61,715 nt of DNA from an uncultured Pseudomonadota bacterium (GTDB lineage Bacteria; Myxococcota_A; Bradymonadia; Bradymonadales; GCA-2716585): contig CAKZKQ010000246.1 of the NCBI GenBank assembly GCA_937123825.1, forward strand, positions 1-61,715, read 5' to 3'. Within the stretch, counting starts at the first letter, position 1, and every line of letters begins with the position of its first letter. Both the position numbers and the translations under genes were made by a program. The notes beneath the pieces were generated by a model. That model was not told the origin of the DNA and made no database searches. It saw only the letters and a list, made by a program, of their open reading frames with translations. Shown in pieces: positions 52,166 through 59,984 of this stretch.

Positions 52166-53587
52166 ATGACCTCAACGCCCATCACCTTCAAAGCCGCCTG
52201 TGATCTGCCCCCGCTGATCAAGACCGCCGTTCCAGGCCCCGCCAGCCGCGCCCAGATCGACGATCTGGCCCGCTACGAGTGCCCCGCCATCACCGCGCGC
52301 CGGGCTCGCCGTGCCGAGTCCACCGGCGTCGCTCAGGACCCGATTGTGTGGCAGCGCGCCCTTGGCGCGTCCATCTGGGACGTGGACGGCAACCGCTACG
52401 TGGATCTCTCGGGGGCGTTTGCGGTGGCGGGGGTTGGACACGCCAATCCGGCGGTGGTCCAGGCCGCCGCCGAGCAGTCCAGCCGCCTGATCCACGCCAT
52501 GGGCGACGTCTTCCCGTCCCAGGAAAAGATCGCGCTCTGCCGCCGCCTTGCCGAAGTCACCCCGGGCGACCTCCAGCACGTCATCCTGGCCCAATCGGGC
52601 GCCAGCGCCGTAGAAGCGGCGCTCAAGACCGCCACCATGGCCACGGGCAAGCCGGGCGTGATCGCCTTTCAAGGCGGCTATCACGGGCTGAGCCACGGGG
52701 CGCTGGCGGTCACGGCCTACCGAAGCTCCTTCAGAGCCCCCTTTGTGGGCCAGTACAACCCCCACGTCATCCACGCCCCCTATCCGGGCGACGAGGGGCC
52801 GCTGGGCGGCGGTGAAGCGGGCTCGGCGGCGTGTCTGCGCTACCTTGAGCACCTGCTCAAGGACCCGGCCAGTGGCGCCGTGGGGATCGGCGCGATCATT
52901 TTTGAGCCCATCCAGGGTCGCGGCGGCGAGATCACCCCCACAAAGTCCTTTGTCCAGGGCCTGCGGCGGCTTTGCGATGAGTACGGTTTGGTGTTGATCG
53001 CCGACGAGATCTACACCGGCTTTGGGCGCACCGGAAAGTGGTTTGCGTGCGAGCATTTTGATGTGGTCCCCGACGTCATGTGTCTGGGCAAGGGCATGGG
53101 CGGCGGCTTCCCGATCTCGGCGGCCATCGGTCGCCCGCACGTCATGGAGCGCTGGGGCGCCAGCCGCGGCGAGGCGATTCACACCTCGACTTTTTTGGGC
53201 AACCCGTTGGGGTGCGCGATGGCTCTGGCGGCCATTGACGCTCTGGAGCGCGATCGGCTCGTGGAGCGCAGCCAGACCCTGGGCGCGCACCTGTGGGATC
53301 TGCTTGAGGGCTTGCGCCAGCGCCACCCCGAGCGTCTGGGGCCGGTGCGCGGCAAGGGCATGATGTTGGGTCTGCCGGTCCTGACGGCCGATGGATCGCC
53401 CGACGGCGCGGCGGCGATCGGGATCGTGTCCGACATGCTCCAGCGCGGCTATGTCTTGCTGCCCAGCGGTGTCTACGGGCACGTCCTGGGTCTGGCGCCG
53501 CCGTTTGTGATCGGCGCAGATCGGCTTCAAGACGCCATCGGGGCTCTGGAAAAGTCGCTCGTCGCACTGGATAAAATCGCACCGTAA
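52166..53587 (+). CDS. Class III aminotransferase (PLP-dependent)
   Basis: A 473-residue fold type I aminotransferase of the ornithine/acetylornithine/GABA group. Features: [24 protein letters not shown] (cofactor region), [33 protein letters not shown], the [13 protein letters not shown] aspartate and [10 protein letters not shown] with the Schiff-base lysine at about residue 309. The sequence does not tell the amino donor; close motif relatives include 4-aminobutyrate and diaminobutyrate transaminases. The ribosome site is poor at ATG 52166, yet the frame start fits the family's N-terminus. Not obviously in an operon. Confidence 0.85.
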   Translation: MTSTPITFKAACDLPPLIKTAVPGPASRAQIDDLARYECPAITARRARRAESTGVAQDPIVWQRALGASIWDVDGNRYVDLSGAFAVAGVGHANPAVVQAAAEQSSRLIHAMGDVFPSQEKIALCRRLAEVTPGDLQHVILAQSGASAVEAALKTATMATGKPGVIAFQGGYHGLSHGALAVTAYRSSFRAPFVGQYNPHVIHAPYPGDEGPLGGGEAGSAACLRYLEHLLKDPASGAVGIGAIIFEPIQGRGGEITPTKSFVQGLRRLCDEYGLVLIADEIYTGFGRTGKWFACEHFDVVPDVMCLGKGMGGGFPISAAIGRPHVMERWGASRGEAIHTSTFLGNPLGCAMALAAIDALERDRLVERSQTLGAHLWDLLEGLRQRHPERLGPVRGKGMMLGLPVLTADGSPDGAAAIGIVSDMLQRGYVLLPSGVYGHVLGLAPPFVIGADRLQDAIGALEKSLVALDKIAP

Positions 53588-53751
53588 AAAGAGTTTAAAA
53601 CCGTCCAGCACGGCATCCAAAGGACCTCTGGGGGCATCATCCAGCAGGTGGATGCCTTGTGGAAAACTTTCCATCCCCCGGTAGGCCGTGGTAATTGAGA
53701 CCATTGCCCATAGCGGTAAAGATGGAAGCTTGATGCAATGGAGTTGAGCCA

Positions 53752-54678
53752 GTGAGAGTACAGCGCATCGCGTTGAATGATATCGAAATCGTCCCGGGAC
53801 GGAATTACCGCGACGAGATGGTGACCACCGATCTTGAAGAGAGCATGAACGCCATCGGGCAGCTTCACCCGATTCAGGTCGTGCCTGGCGAACAAGAGGG
53901 TCGCTTTACACTCAACGCCGGGGAGCGCCGCTACCGCGCGGCCCGCAAACTGGGTTGGACGACCATTGAAGCGGTGGTCATGGCCGACATCGACGAAATC
54001 GACGTCGAACTGGCCGCCATCGATGAGAACATCGTCCGCCGGGATCTTCAGGGCGCCGCGCTGGACCAGGCCCTCAAGCGTCGCAAAGAGCTCTACCTGC
54101 AAAAATTCCCCGAGACGGCCGCCCACGTGGCCGGGGGGATCGCCAGGGCTCAGGGCGAGGACGCCGAGCGCCCCAAGTCCTTCGCCACCGACACCGCCGA
54201 AAAAACCGGCAAGTCCAGCCGCACCATCGAGCGCAGCGTGCGCCGCGCCGAGCGTCTGAGCCCCGCCACCATGAAGGCCTACGAGACCGGCGAGATCACC
54301 CAGACCCAGGCCGACATCCTGGCCGGACGCCCCTGGGAAGAGCAGGACGAGCTGCTCAGCCAGGTCTCCGGCAAGTCCGTCGAAGAGACTCGCCGTATTG
54401 TCTCGGGCGAGCCCGAAGAGGCGCAGGGTGCTGAAGGCGCTGGCGCCGAAGAAGACGCCACGCCGATGAAGATGTTGGAGACGCTCTACATGCACGGCCA
54501 GAAGATCGTGGCGGTGCTGGAGAAGCTCGGCGGCATGGAGAGCCTGGACCCGGAGTTTGTGGAGTCGGTCCTCAACCTCCAGATCAGCCTCAACGAAGAG
54601 TTCACGACCTTTGCCGACGCTGTGGCCGACAAGACCAGCGAAGACGGCGAGTCGCTGCCGTCTGAGCCGCCTTTCTGA
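53752..54678 (+). CDS. ParB/Spo0J family protein
   Basis: A 308-residue protein. The N-terminal ParB domain has IxxVPGRNYRDEM, DLEESMNAIGQLHPIQVVP and the GERRYRAAR box (57-65) for CTP/nucleotide binding, then VRRDLQGAALDQALKRRKEL and a helix-turn-helix region (SSRTIERSVRRAERLSP, TGEITQTQADILAG). The C-terminal part is an acidic linker followed by a helical bundle rather than the usual ParB dimer domain. No ParA gene lies next to it, so it may be a stand-alone ParB-like regulator rather than the chromosome partition protein. GTG start with GGAG eight bases upstream. Confidence 0.88.
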   Translation: MRVQRIALNDIEIVPGRNYRDEMVTTDLEESMNAIGQLHPIQVVPGEQEGRFTLNAGERRYRAARKLGWTTIEAVVMADIDEIDVELAAIDENIVRRDLQGAALDQALKRRKELYLQKFPETAAHVAGGIARAQGEDAERPKSFATDTAEKTGKSSRTIERSVRRAERLSPATMKAYETGEITQTQADILAGRPWEEQDELLSQVSGKSVEETRRIVSGEPEEAQGAEGAGAEEDATPMKMLETLYMHGQKIVAVLEKLGGMESLDPEFVESVLNLQISLNEEFTTFADAVADKTSEDGESLPSEPPF

Positions 54679-54714
54679 GCCTGAAAAGGCGCTCAAAAGC
54701 ACAAAAACAGATCA

Positions 54715-54756
54715 CACATCACCCCTGACACCCACGCGGATGTCAGGGGTGATGTG
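54715..54756 (+). terminator. Perfect 16-bp inverted repeat after parB-like gene
   Basis: CACATCACCCCTGACA (54715-54730) and TGTCAGGGGTGATGTG (54741-54756) are exact complements around a ten-base loop, 36 bp after the ParB-like stop. It would be a very stable RNA hairpin between two convergent genes and may end both. There is no T tract on either side, so factor-independent termination is not certain. Confidence 0.6.
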
Positions 54757-54778
54757 CTCTGGGCCAGGTTTTGGCCTC

Positions 54779-54858
54779 ATACCAAAATGCAAACGAAAGG
54801 CTTGCTTTGGGGCCATCAGGGCCGCCCCAAAGTGAGTCGGACGTCTGCAATTTGGTAT
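54779..54858. mobile_element. 80-bp foldback element (MITE-like)
   Basis: Terminal inverted repeats ATACCAAAATGCA (54779-54791) and TGCAATTTGGTAT (54846-54858) match at 12 of 13 positions. Inside lies a nine-pair hairpin, CTTTGGGGC (54805-54813) and GCCCCAAAG (54824-54832). The right end reaches the first base of the HNH gene stop codon. No flanking target duplication was recognised, so mobility is inferred from shape. Confidence 0.4.
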
Positions 54859-55358
54859 CACCAGAGGTAGGGCTCCCACAGCTCGGAGGTGGCGGCGACG
54901 CGCTCGGAGTTGTTCTCGGGCAGCCAGTAGGGCGTGAAGGGTTTGACCCTCAGCGCCATGTCGGCTTCCTCGGGCGTGCGGTCGCCTTTGATCTGGTTGC
55001 AGGGCACGCAGCAGGTGACGATGTTGGTCCAGTTGGTCTGGCCCCCGCGGCTGCGCGGCACGACGTGGTCAAAGGTCAACTCCCTGGAGGTGCCCCGAGC
55101 CCCGCAGTACTGGCAGGTGTGGTTGTCGCGGGCAAAGACCGCGCGGCGGTTGAAGCGGATCCTGGGCCTGCGCCAGGGCACGCGCCGGTTGAGCCGAACC
55201 ACCGCGGGCAAACGCAGGGACCTGCGCGCCGTGTTGATGTTTCGGTCGTAGTGGGCGAGCGCCTCGACTTTATCCAAAACCACCAGGGTCATGGCTTTGC
55301 GCCAGGGGATGACTGTGATGGGCTCGTAGGTCGAGTTTAAGAGCAACGTCCTGTCCAT
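54858..55358 (-). CDS. HNH endonuclease
   Basis: A 166-residue protein. The HNH/zinc core is CQYCG (about 92-96), TFDHVVPRSRGG (the catalytic His, D-H-V-x-P) and NIVTCCVPCNQIKGDRTP with the second cysteine pair. The N-terminal MDRTLLLNSTYEPITVIPWRKAM and LPAVVRLNRRVPW blocks are characteristic of a widespread conserved HNH family found alone in many bacteria, with no known cellular role. GGAGGTG lies six bases before ATG 55358; a longer frame to 55469 was not used. It lies just downstream, in the minus-strand sense, of the tRNA-like sequence. Confidence 0.9.
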   Translation of the reverse strand: MDRTLLLNSTYEPITVIPWRKAMTLVVLDKVEALAHYDRNINTARRSLRLPAVVRLNRRVPWRRPRIRFNRRAVFARDNHTCQYCGARGTSRELTFDHVVPRSRGGQTNWTNIVTCCVPCNQIKGDRTPEEADMALRVKPFTPYWLPENNSERVAATSELWEPYLW

Positions 55359-55484
55359 GATGCACCTCCGTCCAATCGTCTGTGCACTGCGCTCATCAAA
55401 GGGCCACCGCGTGTGTGGGTGGCCCGTACTCATCGTCGCCGTCGCGGCCTTTGGGCTGCGCGGCGACATCTTCTGGTCAAATCA

Positions 55485-55552
55485 CAGGGAGCCTGGGGAT
55501 CGAACCCAGCCGGGCGGAGTTTGGAGCCCCACCTGCGCCCAGCGCGCTCCCT
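55485..55552 (-). tRNA. Divergent tRNA-Trp(CCA)-like sequence
   Basis: Read on the minus strand from 55552: acceptor arm AGGGAGC pairs fully with GCTCCCT; T arm CTGGG-TTCGATC-CCCAG is perfect; the anticodon loop CTCCAAA carries anticodon CCA, with T33 and A37; discriminator G73. A1-U72, G2-C71, G3-C70 and G73 are tRNA-Trp identity elements. The anticodon stem (TGGGG/CTCCG) has two wobbles. The D arm is abnormal: only 14 bases (GCGCTGGGCGCAGG) join acceptor and anticodon arms, against about 19 normally. No CCA is encoded. It is either a degenerate copy or an unusual functional tRNA. Confidence 0.5.
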
Positions 55553-55673
55553 ATGTGTGTGCGGGCACGACGCGCTGATGCGCGCCGTGTTCGCGGCGGC
55601 GACCGAGGAAAAGACGGTGTCTTGTTCACCATCGCCGTCAGGCGGCAGGTGTCAGACCTGACCGCCAGAAAAC

Positions 55674-55707
55674 AAAAAAGCCCGGACACCATGTGGTGAC
55701 CGGGCTT
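55674..55707 (-). terminator. Rho-independent terminator, minus strand
   Basis: AAGCCCGG (55678-55685) and CCGGGCTT (55700-55707) pair over eight bases; an inner CACCA/TGGTG continues the stem. On the minus strand it is followed by six T (55679-55674). It lies 37 bp after the stop of the small gene at 55744-55950, a standard gene end. It is the best intrinsic terminator in the window. Confidence 0.82.
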
Positions 55708-55743
55708 CAAATCCACGCGCCGATTCGGCGACGCGCCTCCAGT

Positions 55744-55950
55744 TCACCTCAATGGTATCCTTGATTCAGGGGTTTTGCCGAAGCCTTCTGCGCGCCACGA
55801 CGCGGTCATCAGCACAACACCACCCACAGCAAGGTCACTGCACAACCCGTGACGACTGGACCACTCCAGACTGGCGGCCCCATCAAAGGCGGCACTCTGG
55901 TTCACAGGGCGCACGAGGCCCTGAATGTTGTGGAAGGTCGCGGGATACAC
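55744..55950 (-). CDS. Small hypothetical protein (68 residues)
   Basis: GTG start at 55950 preceded by AAGGAG with eight bases between, an optimal ribosome site, and a stop followed by a strong terminator at 55674-55707. The product (about 68 residues, beginning YPATFHNIQGLVRPVNQSAA) has no membrane helix or familiar domain. A longer frame upstream to 56049 is not supported. Evidence is translational signal and terminator only; nothing shows what it does. Confidence 0.5.
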   Translation of the reverse strand: MYPATFHNIQGLVRPVNQSAAFDGAASLEWSSRHGLCSDLAVGGVVLMTASWRAEGFGKTPESRIPLR

Positions 55951-56274
55951 GGTGTCAACTCCTTGTAAAGCTGAAGGTGATGGAGCCCGATTGGGTCGAC
56001 AGGCCCCGAATATGCCACGAAAGGTGGGCAGCGTCAGGGCCGATGTCAAGGGGCGTTTTTCCAGCCCGCACCCCCACGAACCCGATCTGTTCTGGGTTGA
56101 GACGGGTTTGGATTAGCCCTCCAGGCGGTCAAAAACGGCCGTTTGCGGGCCCCTTTGGTGAGGGGCTTAAGTCGAGAGTTATGTCTCGAATGGATGGGGT
56201 GGTGACTTGACCTTGGGTGGGGGTGGAGTCATGCTGAATCTGGTTTTGGATTCACGGACGTGGGGAGACAATAC
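55951..56274. other. Intergenic region between divergent genes
   Basis: About 320 bp between the small minus-strand gene and the first TSP3 gene. TGTCAA at 56044-56049 is a -35 TTGACA on the minus strand, but the -10 at 17 bp (CACCTT) is weak. TCGAGA/TCTCGA at 56172-56189 is a short inverted repeat. No other gene seen. Confidence 0.5.
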
Positions 56275-59200
56275 GTGATCGCTTATCGAGTGTTGTATGT
56301 GTTGTGCCTGGCAGGGGCGTTGCTGGTGTCCTCGGGATGCTCTGACAACGGCGGCAACGGGCAGGTTGCGGTGGACAACAACGACGTCCCCGACGCCGTC
56401 GACGACGACGACGCCATGGACGAGCCGGACGCAGAGGTCGAGGACGAGCCGGAGCCGCCGGCCGACCAGGACGATGACGGCGTGGAGGATGACGCCGACA
56501 ACTGCCCCGACACCCCCAACCCCAACCAGGAAGACGGCGACGGCGACGGCGTCGGCGACGTCTGCGATGTCTGCCCCGAGGTCGAAGACCCCGACCAGGG
56601 CAACGCCGACGGCGACGAGTTGGGCAACGCCTGCGACAACTGCGTCTTTCGCACCAACGCCGACCAGGCCGACTCGGACGAGGACGGCGTGGGCGACGTC
56701 TGTGACAACTGTCCCGAAGACGCCAACCCCGACCAGAGCGACGAAGACGACGACGACGTGGGCGATGTCTGTGACGACATCGACGGCGACGGCCTGCTGG
56801 GCGAAGACGACAACTGCCCGCTGGACGCCAACCCCGACCAGGAAGACGGCGACGGCGACGGCGTCGGTGACGCCTGTGATGTCTGCCCCGGCGATGAAGA
56901 CCCCGAACAGGCCGACTCTGACGAGGACGGCATCGGCGATCTGTGCGACAACTGCCCGCTGGATGCCAACGAAGACCAGTTTGACGGCGACGAGGACGGC
57001 GTCGGGGAAGCCTGCGACATCTGCGTGCTCGACCCCGACCCCGAACAAACCGACACCGACGGCGACGGCGTGGGCGATGTCTGTGACAACTGCCCCGAGG
57101 ACAGCAACGCCGACCAGATCGACGCGGACTCCGACCAGTTCGGAGACGCCTGCGACGTCTGCCCCGAGCGCTTTGACCCCCAGCAGTTTGACCTCGACGA
57201 AGACGGCAACGGCGACCTGTGCGACAACTGCCTGCGCGCGCCCAACCCCGACCAACTCAACTCCGATGACGACGAGTTTGGCGACGCCTGCGATGTCTGC
57301 CCCGAGTTGACCAACCCCGAACAGATCGACACTGACAACAACGGCATCGGCGACATCTGTCAGGACACCGACGAGGACGGCCTGCTCGACACCGCCGACA
57401 ACTGCCCGCTGGACGCCAACCCCGAACAAGAGGACGAAGACAGCGACGGCGCCGGCGACAGCTGCGACACCTGCCGGGGACTCTTCAACCCCGGCCAGCG
57501 CGACAGCGAAGGCCCCACTGAGCTGCTCACCGACACCATCCCGCTGGCCCCCCGCGAGGGCCGCCTGGTCGAGATTGAACTCTTTGACGACTTCGTCTCG
57601 CGCTTCGTCAACATCGGCTTCGAGTTTGCCTTCTTCGAGCGCCGCTACACTCGCCTGAGGATCTCCTCCAACGGCTTTGTCACCTTTGATGATGAAGACC
57701 AGGAGGGCATCAGCCCCCAACAACTGCCCGACGACGAGATCCCCAACAACCTCATCGCGGGCTTCTGGGCCGACCTCAACCCCGAACTCAACGGCAGCGT
57801 CAGCTTTGGCACCCTGGGACAGGCCCCCGAGCGCGAGTTTGTGGTCCACTACAGCGAAGTGCCCCACTTTGCCGACCTCAACAACCGCGTGGACTTCCAG
57901 ATTGTCCTGCGCGAAATCGACAACACCATCGAGATCCACTGCACCGCCTGCCAGACCGCTGGCATCACCACCCAGGGCGTCGAGAGCGGTCAGGGCGCCA
58001 TCGGCGCCGCCGTCCCCGAGCGCAACCGCCAACTCTTCAATGCCAGCGGCACCGCCGTGAGCATGAAGCTGGTGGCCGCAGACGGCGACGGCATCGGCGA
58101 TGCCTGCGATGTCTGCCCGCTGGTCTCGGACCCCGACCAGGAAGACACCGACAGCGACGGCTTTGGCAACCTGTGTGACAACTGCCTGACCATCTCCAAC
58201 CCCGCGCAGACCAACACCGACGGCGACGCCTTTGGCGACAACTGCGACAACTGCCCTGACACCGACAACGACGACCAGACCGACACCGACGGGGACGAGT
58301 TTGGCGACGCCTGCGATGTCTGCCCCGGCATCTCCAACCCCCAACAGGTCGACAACGACGGCGACGGTGACGGTGACCTGTGCGACAACTGCCCCGACAC
58401 CCCCAACGCAGACCAGACCAACTCCGATGACGACGAGTTTGGCGACGCCTGTGACGTCTGCCCCGAGGTGACCGACCCCGAACAGGCCGATGGCGATGAA
58501 GACGGTGTGGGCGACCTGTGCGACAACTGCCCCGGCACCCCCAACCCCGACCAGGCCAACGCCGACGGCGATGACTTTGGCGACGCCTGCGACCCCGACA
58601 GCGACAACGACGGCCTGGACAACGACGCCGACAACTGCCCGCTGGTTCAAAACCCCGACCAGGCCAACAACGACGGCGATGAGTTGGGCAACGCCTGCGA
58701 CAACTGCCCCGACATCTCCAACGATGACCAACTCAACTCTGACGGGGACGAGTTTGGCGACGCCTGCGATGACGACGATGACAACGACGACGTCATTGAC
58801 GCCGCCGACAACTGCCCGCTGATCCCCAACCGCGACCAGCGCAACGCCGACTCGTTGATCGACTCCACCGTCAACGACGTCCCGTTTGAACTGCGCCCCG
58901 ACCCCGAGACCGTCGCCGTCCGCGCCGACGATGAGATCGGCGGCCCCTTTGAGTTGGGCTTCGAGTTTGAGTTCTTTGGCGAGCTTTACACCGAGCTTTA
59001 CGTCTCCTCCAACGGCTTTGTGACCTTTGAGCCCACCAGCCGCCCCGGCGCCTCGGCCCAGCTCATCCCCAGCGACATTCAGCCCGACAACATCGCGGCG
59101 GTCTTCTGGGCCGACCTCGACCCCCAACTGGGCGGTTTGGTGACCTACGGCGCCCAGGGCCAGGCGCCGGACCGTGAGTTTGTGGTCTCCTGGCGCGGCG

Positions 59201-59952
59201 TTCCCCACGGCGACGGTCAGTTCCCCGTCACCGCCCAGATCGTCCTGCGCGAGCAAAACGACGAGATCCTCTTCTTGTGCGACACCTGCCGCTCCAACAA
59301 CACGCCCCACACTCAGGGCGTCGAAAATCAGGACGGGACCTTTGGCTTCACGGGCTTTGGGCGCAACCGCGTCAGCTTCACCATCTCCGAGGACGCCCGC
59401 GCCTTCACCACCTTCTTTGTCCCCAGCGACAGCTTCGGCGACGTCTGCGACAACTGCCCCGACGACCCGAGCGAAGACCAGACCGACTCTGACCTTGACG
59501 GCGTCGGCGATCTTTGCGACGTCTGCCCCAACGACTTTGACCCCGACCAGGCCGACTTTGAAGGCGATGGCTTTGGGGACATCTGCGACCCCGATGATGA
59601 CGGCGACGGCACCCTTGATGTGCAGGACAACTGCCCCAGGTTTGCCAACGACGATCAAGCCGATGAAGACGAAGACGGCCTGGGCGACATCTGCGACAAC
59701 TGCCCCGGCGCGCCCAACATCGACCAACTCAACACCGACGGTGACGACAACGGCGACGCCTGCGACACCGACGATGATGACGACGGCGTCCTGGACAACA
59801 GCGACAACTGCCCCGTTGACCGCAACGCCGACCAGCTCGACTCGGACAATGATGGCCTTGGTGACGCCTGCGACAATTGCCCCGAGTTGAGCAACCCGGA
59901 CCAGATCGACTCCGACCAAGACGGCGTCGGTGACCTGTGCGAAGACAACTGA
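56275..59952 (+). CDS. TSP3-repeat lipoprotein with two NIDO-like domains
   Basis: A 1225-residue lipoprotein; the signal ends VSSGC. An acidic Asp/Asn stretch is followed by TSP3 calcium repeats (DNCPxxxNPDQxDxDGDGVGDxCD; about two dozen in all), which bind calcium through Asp side chains and form a rod. Two beta-sandwich modules interrupt it at about 415-602 and 860-1052; both share SNGFVTF, GFWADLNP or FWADLDPQ, REFVV and FQIVLRE or AQIVLRE, which resemble nidogen-like (NIDO) domains. These proteins sit on or outside the outer membrane and probably mediate adhesion. GTG 56275 has GGGGAGA upstream. Strong repeat-driven codon bias leaves the opposite strand open too. Confidence 0.87.
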   Translation: MIAYRVLYVLCLAGALLVSSGCSDNGGNGQVAVDNNDVPDAVDDDDAMDEPDAEVEDEPEPPADQDDDGVEDDADNCPDTPNPNQEDGDGDGVGDVCDVCPEVEDPDQGNADGDELGNACDNCVFRTNADQADSDEDGVGDVCDNCPEDANPDQSDEDDDDVGDVCDDIDGDGLLGEDDNCPLDANPDQEDGDGDGVGDACDVCPGDEDPEQADSDEDGIGDLCDNCPLDANEDQFDGDEDGVGEACDICVLDPDPEQTDTDGDGVGDVCDNCPEDSNADQIDADSDQFGDACDVCPERFDPQQFDLDEDGNGDLCDNCLRAPNPDQLNSDDDEFGDACDVCPELTNPEQIDTDNNGIGDICQDTDEDGLLDTADNCPLDANPEQEDEDSDGAGDSCDTCRGLFNPGQRDSEGPTELLTDTIPLAPREGRLVEIELFDDFVSRFVNIGFEFAFFERRYTRLRISSNGFVTFDDEDQEGISPQQLPDDEIPNNLIAGFWADLNPELNGSVSFGTLGQAPEREFVVHYSEVPHFADLNNRVDFQIVLREIDNTIEIHCTACQTAGITTQGVESGQGAIGAAVPERNRQLFNASGTAVSMKLVAADGDGIGDACDVCPLVSDPDQEDTDSDGFGNLCDNCLTISNPAQTNTDGDAFGDNCDNCPDTDNDDQTDTDGDEFGDACDVCPGISNPQQVDNDGDGDGDLCDNCPDTPNADQTNSDDDEFGDACDVCPEVTDPEQADGDEDGVGDLCDNCPGTPNPDQANADGDDFGDACDPDSDNDGLDNDADNCPLVQNPDQANNDGDELGNACDNCPDISNDDQLNSDGDEFGDACDDDDDNDDVIDAADNCPLIPNRDQRNADSLIDSTVNDVPFELRPDPETVAVRADDEIGGPFELGFEFEFFGELYTELYVSSNGFVTFEPTSRPGASAQLIPSDIQPDNIAAVFWADLDPQLGGLVTYGAQGQAPDREFVVSWRGVPHGDGQFPVTAQIVLREQNDEILFLCDTCRSNNTPHTQGVENQDGTFGFTGFGRNRVSFTISEDARAFTTFFVPSDSFGDVCDNCPDDPSEDQTDSDLDGVGDLCDVCPNDFDPDQADFEGDGFGDICDPDDDGDGTLDVQDNCPRFANDDQADEDEDGLGDICDNCPGAPNIDQLNTDGDDNGDACDTDDDDDGVLDNSDNCPVDRNADQLDSDNDGLGDACDNCPELSNPDQIDSDQDGVGDLCEDN

Positions 59953-59984
59953 TGAGACCGGCACAAGCCGTAGGACACAAGACG

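Noticed and set aside
53752..54678. Replication origin or plasmid partition locus
   Set aside because: No ParA, DnaA or replication gene and no parS-like TGTTTCACGTGAAACA was seen nearby; a lone ParB-fold protein is not enough.
55752..56210. A 152-codon plus-strand frame upstream of the TSP3 genes
   Set aside because: Arg/Pro/Ser-rich shadow of the small minus-strand gene; no ribosome site.
56179..59964. A 1261-codon open frame antisense to the first TSP3 gene, and a similar one at 60066-61112
   Set aside because: The repeated Asp/Asn/Gly/Cys codons with G or C at the third position keep the opposite strand free of stops. The product would be Val/Gly/Ala monotony with no domain, and there is no ribosome site.
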